DNA of 14,597 bases, from assembly GCA_946480585.1 (NCBI GenBank), contig CAMLKQ010000021.1, positions 1 to 14,597 of the forward strand. The letters run 5' to 3'. Below, piece by piece: positions 1 to 5,725 of this stretch. The notes beneath the pieces were generated by a model that was not told where the DNA came from, searched no databases, and saw nothing but the letters and a program-made list of their open reading frames with translations. The position numbers and the translations under genes are program-made. How positions within the stretch are numbered: position 1 is the stretch's first letter; the number at the start of each line of letters is the position of its first letter. This DNA comes from an uncultured Kangiella sp. GTDB lineage: Bacteria; Pseudomonadota; Gammaproteobacteria; Enterobacterales; DSM-103792.

Positions 1-351
1 GCGCTGAAGAGCAGCCACGAAGGTTTCGCCGAGTACTACCGCTTGCGACAACAGCGTCTGCAGTCGCTGCAAGTGGGTTACATTCGGCTCAGCTTTGAGC
101 ACCAACCGCGCGCCGACGGTGGCCGCTTGCGTTTGCGCGTGGAAGACAGCGGCCCGGGTTTCGATTGGCGCAGCTGGCAAGCCAGCATGGTGCCGGATGC
201 AAGTTACAGCGGTCGCGGTCTGGCGCTCATTGCCTCGCTTTGCCATTCGCTAAGCTTCGAAGGCCGTGGCAATATTGTCGAAGCCTGCTACGACTGGGTG
301 TTGGCAGAAGAACAAGGACCACTCACGGGCCATGGCGCCACATCTGGATGA
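1..351 (+). CDS. C-terminal part of a protein with RsbW-like HATPase domain (probable response regulator/phosphatase/kinase fusion), 5' end outside window
   Basis: The frame is open from base 1 and ends at TGA 349-351, leaving 116 residues. The visible part carries the second half of a GHKL/HATPase_c_2 (RsbW-type) ATP-binding fold. VEDSGPGF is the DxGxG nucleotide-binding box and GRGLALI is the glycine-rich lid. The N-box with the catalytic Asn would lie upstream, outside the window. The segment SSHEGFAEYYRLRQQRL resembles the linker region of HsbR-type proteins, which join a receiver, a PP2C-like phosphatase and this serine kinase domain. Such proteins phosphorylate or dephosphorylate a STAS anti-sigma-factor antagonist. 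The Hpt gene directly downstream overlaps it by 20 bases, which suggests co-translation and a shared phosphorelay. The full domain order cannot be seen here, so the fusion is inferred from family resemblance and context. The ATPase domain itself is clear. Confidence 0.75.
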   Translation, partial: ALKSSHEGFAEYYRLRQQRLQSLQVGYIRLSFEHQPRADGGRLRLRVEDSGPGFDWRSWQASMVPDASYSGRGLALIASLCHSLSFEGRGNIVEACYDWVLAEEQGPLTGHGATSG

Positions 352-685
352 ACAACAACTGGCCGAATTGCGGGAACTGATGGGGCCGGATTTTGATGGC
401 CTGCTCCGCGCCTATTTGCGTGACAGCCGGGATCGGCTGTTGCATCTCGATTTGGCGATAGCGGATCAAAACTGGGATATCGCCCGTCGCCAGGCCCACA
501 GCCTCAAAGGCAGCAGCAGCAACCTCGGTGCACTTGCCCTGGCGCAACATTGCCAGCAGCTTGAGCAGACCTTGGGCCGCTGCCGGCAGGAACCTGAACT
601 CATCGCCGGCGTCGCTGCGGCAGTCGCCGAGCTGCGCGCGCTGGTCAGTGCCGTGCAAACCGAGCTGCAGAAGCTGCTCGCCTGA
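332..685 (+). CDS. Hpt domain phosphotransfer protein (HptB-like)
   Basis: This 117-residue protein is essentially a single histidine phosphotransfer domain. The signature AHSLKGSSSNLGA places the phosphoryl-accepting His at residue 56 with the usual HSLKG context, between two long amphipathic helices. It has no kinase or receiver domain, so it would relay phosphate between a hybrid histidine kinase and a response regulator. The neighbouring protein upstream, with its RsbW-like domain, is the obvious partner if it carries a receiver at its N terminus. The ATG at 332 is preferred because it gives a domain-length protein. It overlaps the previous gene by 20 bases, with an AAGGA about 13 bases upstream. 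A longer in-frame reading from 266 would overlap the kinase gene far more and adds no domain. In Pseudomonas, HptB acts through HsbR and HsbA on FlgM and FliA. The same role here is inference. Confidence 0.85.
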   Translation: MAPHLDEQQLAELRELMGPDFDGLLRAYLRDSRDRLLHLDLAIADQNWDIARRQAHSLKGSSSNLGALALAQHCQQLEQTLGRCRQEPELIAGVAAAVAELRALVSAVQTELQKLLA

Positions 686-701
686 TGGCACGTCACTTGC
701 T
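686..701 (+). promoter_or_regulatory. Sigma-54 (RpoN) promoter for fliK
   Basis: TGGCACG-TCAC-TTGCT matches every position of the -24/-12 consensus TGGCACG-N4-TTGCW. GG at 687-688 and GC at 699-700 are exactly ten bases apart. It begins one base after the hpt stop codon. Transcription would start near 712, leaving about 36 bases before the GTG at 748. RpoN control of fliK is established in Pseudomonas aeruginosa, where it is a FleR-dependent class III gene. No enhancer site was identified. Confidence 0.85.
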
Positions 702-737
702 CTGATTATCCGGCCTGACCGCGTTGGCGGTGCTACC

Positions 738-741
738 GGAG
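738..741 (+). promoter_or_regulatory. Ribosome binding site deciding the fliK start
   Basis: GGAG lies six bases before GTG 748. The alternative upstream starts (TTG 724, GTG 730) have no such sequence and would sit only 12-18 bases from the predicted transcription start, so GTG 748 is preferred. Confidence 0.55.
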
Positions 742-747
742 TCGATC

Positions 748-1926
748 GTGAACGCTTCATTGCTTGCCCTGAATGCGGCCGCCAATGCCGGCCCGGCCGC
801 GGCCGGCGTAACGCCCGGCAGTCCCCAATCCAGTCCGGAAACCGACCAGACCGAAGCCGGTTTCGCCCAATTGCTGGAGCAGGCAAGCAGCGAACAGCTG
901 CTGCCCGGAGCGGTTGCGTCAGCGCCAGCCGGCACCGACGAAACCGCAGAAACCGAGGCCCTGCAAGGCCTTGAGACCGATCTGGAAAGCGATGGCGAAC
1001 TCGTCATCGAGGCCGAGACAAGCGCGGATCCGGTGGCAGTCCTGCTGTCGCCTCTGCTGCAAGCGCCAGCACCGCTGACAGAAAAGCCCGACGAAGCCGC
1101 GACGCCACCCACCGCCAGTGCGCTCGCCGCCAGTATCGGTCTCGCGATTGCGCCCTCCGCTGGTGAAGACAGTGGTCAAGCTGAGGCGCTCAGCTTGCCG
1201 CTTGCCGGCAAACGCTTGCCGGCCTGGCAGAGCGTCGCCGCCAATCACGCTGCCAATGCCAGCGACGACGCCGGCGCGGAAACCGGCGTCAGCGCAGGCG
1301 ATGCGTCGACCGCACTGGCCGACGAGGGCTGGGCCAGTCTGCTCGATAGCTCGCTCGCGGCCGCGGCCGGCCAAGGTCGACCGGAGTCCGCGCCGACCCT
1401 GCTGCGTAGCCGGCCAGATCCGGTGCTGAACAACAACGCCATTAGCGCATTGGCGGCGCCGACAACGACGGCTGCTACCGGCAGTTCCGACGCAGCCGCA
1501 CTCGACAACGTGCCGGGCATACCGCTGCGCTCGCCGCATTTCTCCACACTGCTGGGTAACCAGGTGCTCTGGCAGGCGCGCGTTGGCAATCAAAGTGCCG
1601 AGATCCGGCTGGACCCGCCCGAGCTCGGCCCGATCGAAGTGCGCATCAGTCAGAAAGACAGCGAAACCCATCTGCATTTTGTGGTCGGGCACCAAGCCAC
1701 CCGGGAACAGTTGGAACAGGCCATGCCGCGCCTGCGCGAATTGTTCGGTCAGGGCGGTCTGCAACTCGGTCAGGTGGCCGTGGAGCAGGGCCAGCGCGAA
1801 ACGGCATCCGGCCGGGATCAGCAAGCCTCGGCATCGAACTCGGGCAATGGCAGCAACAGCCGCGAGGAGCCGGCCACCGCGGTCAGCCGGCCGATCAGCA
1901 CCAGTCTGATTGACGCCTATGCCTGA
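748..1926 (+). CDS. fliK: Flagellar hook-length control protein FliK
   Basis: FliK is a secreted molecular ruler. It measures the hook and then contacts FlhB to switch the export apparatus from rod/hook to filament substrates. From GTG 748 the protein has 392 residues. The N-terminal two thirds are rich in Ala, Gly, Ser and Thr with little predicted structure, as usual for the secretion and ruler region. The conserved C-terminal Flg_hook domain covers about residues 265-350, with the hallmark LDPPELGPIEV starting near residue 288, followed by a helix (ATREQLEQAMPRLRELF). The last 40 residues are a low-complexity Ser/Asn-rich tail. The start is uncertain: TTG 724 and GTG 730 are in frame, but only GTG 748 has a good GGAG. 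Its own sigma-54 promoter and a terminator behind it suggest it is transcribed as a single gene. Confidence 0.93.
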   Translation: MNASLLALNAAANAGPAAAGVTPGSPQSSPETDQTEAGFAQLLEQASSEQLLPGAVASAPAGTDETAETEALQGLETDLESDGELVIEAETSADPVAVLLSPLLQAPAPLTEKPDEAATPPTASALAASIGLAIAPSAGEDSGQAEALSLPLAGKRLPAWQSVAANHAANASDDAGAETGVSAGDASTALADEGWASLLDSSLAAAAGQGRPESAPTLLRSRPDPVLNNNAISALAAPTTTAATGSSDAAALDNVPGIPLRSPHFSTLLGNQVLWQARVGNQSAEIRLDPPELGPIEVRISQKDSETHLHFVVGHQATREQLEQAMPRLRELFGQGGLQLGQVAVEQGQRETASGRDQQASASNSGNGSNSREEPATAVSRPISTSLIDAYA

Positions 1927-1961
1927 ATCCTCGCCTCCCGCGTTTCCTCATCGCTAGCCGC

Positions 1962-1993
1962 CACCGCCGACCTCGTGTCGGCGGTGCTGTTTT
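1962..1993 (+). terminator. Intrinsic terminator after fliK
   Basis: A perfect 10-bp GC-rich stem, CACCGCCGAC (1962-1971) pairing with GTCGGCGGTG (1977-1986) around the loop CTCGT, is followed by CTGTTTT (T run 1990-1993). It sits 36 bases after the fliK stop and upstream of the fliL promoter. The T run is short but the stem is strong. There is no matching A run on the left, so it points rightward only. Confidence 0.75.
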
Positions 1994-2052
1994 CTGACGC
2001 CGCCGCCACTTGCAACGGCGCAACTGCGCCAATTTCCCGTCATCTGGCTAAA

Positions 2053-2066
2053 GTCAAAACTTGGAC
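2053..2066. promoter_or_regulatory. Possible FleQ-like operator upstream of fliL
   Basis: GTCAAAACTTGGAC has GTCA and GAC arms, separated as in the published Pseudomonas FleQ consensus (GTCaNTAAAtTGAC as I recall it), with a poorer match in the centre. It is about 80 bases before the predicted fliL transcription start, a plausible position for a sigma-54 activator. An A/T-rich stretch (about 2092-2110) lies between it and the promoter and could help bending. The identification is inference from arms, spacing and context. Confidence 0.35.
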
Positions 2067-2115
2067 TACGCTTCAAGTATCTGTTGTGGAAGCTTTTTTA
2101 TTGAAAAACATCGGC

Positions 2116-2131
2116 TGGCCCAAAAGCTGCA
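2116..2131 (+). promoter_or_regulatory. Sigma-54-like promoter for the fliL operon
   Basis: TGGCCCA-AAAG-CTGCA keeps the invariant GG (2117-2118) and GC (2129-2130) exactly ten bases apart, and matches 9 of the 12 defined consensus positions. Transcription would begin near 2142, giving an 18-base leader with the fliL ribosome binding site inside it. It lies downstream of the fliK terminator. In Pseudomonas aeruginosa the fliLMNOPQR-flhB operon is RpoN- and FleQ-dependent, which supports the call. Confidence 0.65.
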
Positions 2132-2159
2132 TTTGGGTACAGCAAGCGAGAGGTGGGGC

Positions 2160-2759
2160 ATGGCTGAAAAACAGGATCTGGAGCTCGGCGAAGCCGGCAA
2201 AGGCAACAAGAAAAAACTGCTGATCATCATCGGCGCCGTGGTGTTTGTGTTGCTGGCCGGTGGCGTTGCGGCCTTCCTGTTGCTGAAAAAAGCGCCCGCC
2301 GAAGGTGACAAAGAGGCCGCTGAAGAGACAGAAGCGCTCGAAGAGGGCGCGGTCAGCATGCGCTACATCAGCCTGACCAATCCGTTACTGACCAACGTCA
2401 GCAGCAGCTCCGGCAAATCCCGCACGGCCAAAGTGCAAGTGGTGTTCGCGGTCAAATCAGAAGAGGCCGAGATGGCGGTGAAAAAGCACCTGCCATTGCT
2501 CAGCAGCGAGCTGCTGCAATTGCTCGCCAGCAGCGATGCCGATCAGTTGATGAGCATGGATGGTCAGCAAGTCTTTCGCGATCAGGCGCTGAAAGTGGTG
2601 CAAGAAGCGCTGGCGCGGGAAGAAGCCGCCGCCGCCGCGGCAGCAAAAGCAAAAGCGGAATCGGACGAAGAAGAGGACAAGGCCGACGAAGAGGCGGCCC
2701 CGAAAACCAAACCAGCGCTGGTGGAACGCATTCTGTTCACCCAGTTTGTCATGCAGTAA
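2160..2759 (+). CDS. fliL: Flagellar basal body-associated protein FliL
   Basis: FliL is a single-pass inner membrane protein that surrounds the stator units and supports motor torque. The 199-residue product has a short Lys-rich cytoplasmic N terminus (GKGNKKK), a transmembrane helix at about 20-42, and a periplasmic domain beginning with the family strand MRYISLTNPLLTNV. It ends with the typical LFTQFVMQ strand. ATG 2160 is chosen because GAGAGG lies six bases upstream and the membrane helix falls at the usual distance. A longer frame from 2061 would begin before the predicted transcription start. Odd feature: residues about 153-186 are an Ala then Glu/Asp/Lys-rich low-complexity block inserted just before the last conserved strand. 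FliL proteins I know usually lack such a long charged block there. It is the first gene of a long operon, and fliM follows after 15 bases. Confidence 0.9.
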   Translation: MAEKQDLELGEAGKGNKKKLLIIIGAVVFVLLAGGVAAFLLLKKAPAEGDKEAAEETEALEEGAVSMRYISLTNPLLTNVSSSSGKSRTAKVQVVFAVKSEEAEMAVKKHLPLLSSELLQLLASSDADQLMSMDGQQVFRDQALKVVQEALAREEAAAAAAAKAKAESDEEEDKADEEAAPKTKPALVERILFTQFVMQ

Positions 2760-2774
2760 ACGGGTTCTGATGCC

Positions 2775-3779
2775 ATGGCGACAACCGATCTGCTGAGTCA
2801 AGACGAAATCGATGCCCTGTTACACGGGGTCGATGACGGCGATATCGATACCGGAGGCGACGAGCTGGCGCCCGGTGAGGCGCGCAACTACGACTTCAAC
2901 TCCCAGGACCGCATTGTCCGTGGCCGGATGCCCACGCTTGAGATGATCAACGAGCGTTTCGCCCGGCACATGCGCATCAGCCTGTTCAACCTGATGCGAC
3001 AAGCCTGCGAGGTGTCCATCAACGGCGTGCAAATGATCAAGTTTGGCGAATACATCCATTCGCTATTCGTGCCGACCAGCCTCAACATGGTCCGGATCAA
3101 GCCGCTGAGAGGCACTGCCTTGTTCACCATGGAAGCCAAGCTGGTGTTCAGCCTGGTCGACAATTTCTTCGGTGGCATGGGCCGCTTCCACGCCAAGATT
3201 GAAGGCCGCGAATTTACTCCGACCGAACGCCGCATCATCCAGATCCTGCTTGAGCAGGCGTTTATCGATTTGCATGAAGCCTGGGCGCCGGTGATGCCGG
3301 TCGAGTTTGAATACCTCGATTCGGAAGTGAACCCGGCGCTCGCAACCATTGTCAGCCCATCCGAAGTGGTCGTGGTCTGCAGCTTCCACATCGAACTCGA
3401 AGGCGGTGGCGGCAATTTGCACGTCACCATGCCGTATTCGATGATTGAACCGATCCGCGACAAACTTGATGCCGGCGTGCAAAGCGATCGCGACACGGTC
3501 GATGAACGCTGGACCGATGCCTTGCGGGAAGAAATCATGTCGGCACCGGTGGAAGTCGAAGTGCAGATTGGTGAGAACCCGGTTCGGCTGCGCGACATCA
3601 TGGAGTGGAAAGCCGGCGACATCATTCCGGTCGAACTGTTCGAGAATGCGCTGGTTCGGGTCGGTGGTCTGCCGACCTTCCGCGGTCGCTTCGGTACCTC
3701 GCGCAGCAACTACGCGTTCAAGATCGTTTCTGACATCAAGCGCGACCATATTCTGAAAAGTATGCAATTGGGAGTGTGA
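2775..3779 (+). CDS. fliM: Flagellar motor switch protein FliM
   Basis: FliM is the C-ring protein that binds phosphorylated CheY and passes the signal to FliG and FliN, so reversing rotation. The 334-residue length is normal. The N-terminal CheY-P-binding peptide LLSQDEIDALLHGV (residues 6-19) is intact and tethered by an acidic linker. The middle CheC-like domain (about 45-235) contains the conserved GGMG at 133-136, part of the FliG-binding face. The C-terminal SpoA/FliN-like domain (about 250-325) includes PVRLRDIMEWKAGDIIPVEL. No clear Shine-Dalgarno precedes ATG 2775, which is 15 bases after the fliL stop, so translation may be coupled to fliL. The N-terminal peptide closely resembles the C-terminal tail of CheZ encoded later in the window. 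Both are known CheY-binding elements. Confidence 0.98.
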   Translation: MATTDLLSQDEIDALLHGVDDGDIDTGGDELAPGEARNYDFNSQDRIVRGRMPTLEMINERFARHMRISLFNLMRQACEVSINGVQMIKFGEYIHSLFVPTSLNMVRIKPLRGTALFTMEAKLVFSLVDNFFGGMGRFHAKIEGREFTPTERRIIQILLEQAFIDLHEAWAPVMPVEFEYLDSEVNPALATIVSPSEVVVVCSFHIELEGGGGNLHVTMPYSMIEPIRDKLDAGVQSDRDTVDERWTDALREEIMSAPVEVEVQIGENPVRLRDIMEWKAGDIIPVELFENALVRVGGLPTFRGRFGTSRSNYAFKIVSDIKRDHILKSMQLGV

Positions 3780-3782
3780 ACC

Positions 3783-4172
3783 ATGGCCAAAGATCAAGAC
3801 GCGATGGCAGATGAATGGGCTGCCGCGCTGGCAGAGCAAAGCGAAGTCGAGGCGAGCGCCAAAGCCGCACCGATGGAAGAGCTGCGCGATGACGGCCGTT
3901 CACTGGCCCACAACGACAAGCTTGATGTGATTCTGGACATTCCGGTGACGCTGTCGATGGAAGTCGGCCGCACCCAGATCCCGATCCGCAACCTGCTGCA
4001 GTTGAACCAGGGCTCGGTCGTCGAACTCGACCGGATGGCCGGCGAACCGCTCGATGTGCTGGTCAATGGCACGCTGATCGCGCACGGCGAGGTTGTCGTG
4101 GTCAACGAAAAATTCGGTATCCGCCTGACTGATGTGATGTCGCCGCATGAACGCATCAAGAAACTTCGCTAA
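3783..4172 (+). CDS. fliN: Flagellar motor switch protein FliN
   Basis: FliN forms the base of the C-ring with the FliM C-terminal domain and docks the export ATPase complex through FliH. The product has 129 residues. An acidic N-terminal segment carries the DEWAAALAEQ helix often seen in gammaproteobacterial FliN. The SpoA domain spans about 45-125, with the family core LDIPVTLSMEVGRTQIPI, LNQGSVVELDRMAGEPLDV and NEKFGIRLTDV. The start at ATG 3783 is three bases after the fliM stop, with GGGAG about eight bases upstream inside the end of fliM. The 3' end overlaps the proposed fliO start by 26 bases. All expected features are present and the length is standard, so there is little doubt. Confidence 0.97.
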   Translation: MAKDQDAMADEWAAALAEQSEVEASAKAAPMEELRDDGRSLAHNDKLDVILDIPVTLSMEVGRTQIPIRNLLQLNQGSVVELDRMAGEPLDVLVNGTLIAHGEVVVVNEKFGIRLTDVMSPHERIKKLR

Positions 4173-4572
4173 CGCGGCCGCCGTGCTGCTGTCGCTGGCG
4201 GCCGGCAGTGCGCTGGCGCAAACCGCCGAATCGGTCGAGGCAACGGCGGCCGTCCCCTCTGTCGGCCGTTTGCTGCTCGGACTGCTGGCGGTGCTGGCGC
4301 TGCTGTTGCTTTGTGCCTGGCTGGTGCGCCGTGGCGGCCTGACCGGGCAATCGGGTGTGATCAAGGTGGTATCACAAACGCCAGTCGGCACCCGCGAGCG
4401 GGTGGTGCTGATTCAAGTCGGCGAACAACAACTGTTGATCGGGGTGACGGCGCAGCAGATCAGTTTGCTGCATACCCTGCAAGAGCCGGTTGCACCGGCG
4501 GCAGCGGGTGTTGCCGGCGGTCGGTTTGCGGAACAGCTGGCGCAGTTGATGAAGGGGCAACGGCCATCATGA
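4147..4572 (+). CDS. fliO: Flagellar biosynthetic protein FliO
   Basis: FliO is a small membrane protein that helps assemble the FliP ring of the export gate and is not part of the finished gate. The 141-residue product has a hydrophobic N-terminal segment ending SALAQ that looks like a signal sequence or first membrane helix. A transmembrane helix follows at about 41-61 ([19 protein letters not shown]). The cytoplasmic FliO domain then contains [20 protein letters not shown] (81-100). ATG 4147 overlaps fliN by 26 bases. GTG 4183, just after the fliN stop, is an alternative that would trim the first 12 residues and shorten the N-terminal hydrophobic segment. The stop overlaps the fliP start as ATGA, indicating coupled translation. 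Sequence is poorly conserved in this family, but position and domain are convincing. Confidence 0.92.
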   Translation: MNASRNFANAAAVLLSLAAGSALAQTAESVEATAAVPSVGRLLLGLLAVLALLLLCAWLVRRGGLTGQSGVIKVVSQTPVGTRERVVLIQVGEQQLLIGVTAQQISLLHTLQEPVAPAAAGVAGGRFAEQLAQLMKGQRPS

Positions 4573-5384
4573 TCGGCATTTCACGGCGTTCGAGCGGCAG
4601 GCTGGTCGCGGTCGGCACCAGTGTTTTGACACTGCTGGCGATGTTGCTGGCCCTGTTTGCCGGCGGCAGCGTCATGGCGGCAGATGCCACTACCGCGTTG
4701 GCGCCGGGTGGCCTGCCGGCACTGACGGTGACGACCGGTGCTGATGGCAGCCAACAGTATTCGGTGACCTTGCAGATTCTGCTGCTGATGACGGCGCTGA
4801 GCTTCCTGCCGGCGATGGTCATCATGATGACGTCGTTCACTCGCATCACGGTGGTGTTTGCGATCCTGCGCCAAGCCCTTGGCATGCAGCAGACACCGTC
4901 CAATCAAATTCTGATCGGCTTGGCCTTGTTTCTGACCTTTTTCATCATGGCGCCGGTGTTCCGCGCGGCAAATGAGCAGGCGCTGCAGCCCTACCTGAAC
5001 GAGCAGATGGCGCCGGCCGAGGCGCTCGAAAAAGCATCGGAGCCATTCCGCAAGTTCATGCTGGCACAAACCCGCAAAACCGATCTGGATCTGTTTCTGC
5101 GATTGTCGCAAACCCAGGCTGATGGCCCGGAAGACGTGCCGTTTGTTGTGCTGGTGCCGGCGTTTGTGACCAGTGAGCTGAAGACCGCGTTTCAGATCGG
5201 TTTCATGTTGTTTATTCCTTTCCTGATCATCGATCTGGTAGTCGCCAGCATCCTGATGGCGATGGGTATGATGATGTTGTCTCCGCTGGTGATTTCCCTG
5301 CCGTTCAAATTGATGTTGTTTGTGCTGGTCGATGGCTGGGCCTTGGTGGTTGGCACGCTGGCTGCAAGCTTCAAGGTGGTGTGA
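4569..5384 (+). CDS. fliP: Flagellar export gate protein FliP
   Basis: FliP forms the pentameric core of the FliP5Q4R1 export gate in the inner membrane. The 271-residue product begins with a signal sequence (basic RRSSGR, hydrophobic 13-32, likely cleavage near VMA-A at 37-38). The mature part has helices at about 65-100 and 112-131, the family signature [17 protein letters not shown] (196-212), and a final hydrophobic pair at about 211-268. The methionine cluster MGMMML (232-237) corresponds to the Met gasket that seals the channel in known FliP structures. The ATGA overlap with fliO fixes the start. A 57-base gap with a hairpin separates it from fliQ. The last 35 bases also contain a sigma-54-like sequence, listed separately. 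Confidence 0.98.
   Translation: MIGISRRSSGRLVAVGTSVLTLLAMLLALFAGGSVMAADATTALAPGGLPALTVTTGADGSQQYSVTLQILLLMTALSFLPAMVIMMTSFTRITVVFAILRQALGMQQTPSNQILIGLALFLTFFIMAPVFRAANEQALQPYLNEQMAPAEALEKASEPFRKFMLAQTRKTDLDLFLRLSQTQADGPEDVPFVVLVPAFVTSELKTAFQIGFMLFIPFLIIDLVVASILMAMGMMMLSPLVISLPFKLMLFVLVDGWALVVGTLAASFKVV
5351..5366 (+). promoter_or_regulatory. Possible internal sigma-54 promoter before fliQ
   Basis: TGGCACG-CTGG-CTGCA matches 11 of 12 consensus positions with the correct ten-base GG-GC spacing, close to the end of fliP. It would start a transcript near 5377 that reaches fliQ, fliR and flhB. However, it encodes ordinary FliP residues (VGTLAA), and a weaker chance match occurs inside fliN. It may be coincidence in GC-rich coding sequence. 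Confidence 0.3.
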
Positions 5385-5385
5385 C

Positions 5386-5410
5386 AAAAAGCTGACGGAA
5401 TGCCGTCGGC
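5386..5410 (-). terminator. Hairpin between fliP and fliQ, terminator-shaped on the minus strand
   Basis: GCTGACGG (5391-5398) pairs with CCGTCGGC (5403-5410) around the loop AATG. The stem has eight pairs including one G-U on the + strand transcript. Five As (5386-5390) precede it, so read on the minus strand the stem is followed by TTTTT, the form of an intrinsic terminator for antisense transcripts. On the + strand no T run follows, so it would not end the operon mRNA but could protect or punctuate it. Confidence 0.5.
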
Positions 5411-5441
5411 GCCACCACCATCCGCCAGAGAGAGTGTCATC

Positions 5442-5711
5442 ATGACCCCGGAATTCGCTGTCGAACTGCTGCGCAGCGCGCTGTACCTGACCATCATTCT
5501 GGTCGTTGCCATCATTCTGCCCGGGCTGCTGGTTGGTCTGGTGGTCGCGGTGTTTCAGGCGGCGACCAGTGTCAACGAACAAACCCTGTCGTTCCTGCCG
5601 CGTCTGGTCATGACCTTGCTGACGCTGATGATCCTCGGCCATTGGTTCATGGACCGGCTGATTGTCTTCACTACCGATCTGGTCCGCAGCATTCCGTCGG
5701 CACTCGGCTGA
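5442..5711 (+). CDS. fliQ: Flagellar export gate protein FliQ
   Basis: FliQ supplies four small helical-hairpin subunits around FliP in the export gate. The 89-residue product is exactly the usual family length and starts with the typical MTPEFAVELLRSALYLT. It has two transmembrane helices (about 15-38 and 53-78). The conserved stretch AVFQAATSVNEQTLSFLPR (36-54) lies between them. ATG 5442 is chosen because it gives the conserved N terminus and has GAGAGAG about seven bases upstream. An in-frame extension to 5400 has no supporting features and would run into the hairpin. The fliR start lies 14 bases beyond the stop. Confidence 0.98.
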   Translation: MTPEFAVELLRSALYLTIILVVAIILPGLLVGLVVAVFQAATSVNEQTLSFLPRLVMTLLTLMILGHWFMDRLIVFTTDLVRSIPSALG

Positions 5712-5725
5712 GCAGGACCGTCGCG

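Noticed and set aside
724..747. Upstream starts for fliK (TTG 724, GTG 730)
   Set aside because: They have no ribosome site and lie within about 20 bases of the predicted transcription start. GTG 748 has GGAG at good spacing.
919..1824. Minus-strand open frame of 301 codons opposite fliK
   Set aside because: Arg/Gly-rich with no known fold. fliK on the + strand carries a clear conserved domain.
1927..2159. Possible small gene in the fliK-fliL gap (in-frame reading from 1975 to 2223)
   Set aside because: It crosses the terminator and promoter, has no ribosome site, runs into fliL in another frame, and shows no recognisable protein.
2888..3709. Minus-strand open frame of 273 codons opposite fliM
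   Set aside because: Shadow of fliM in a GC-rich genome: Ser/Arg/Thr-rich, no domain, and the + strand gene is certain.
4067..4082. Sigma-54-like sequence TGGCACG-CTGA-TCGC inside fliN
   Set aside because: The -12 element has a mismatch at a strongly preferred T, it lies in the middle of a conserved coding region, and no regulated gene starts just after it.
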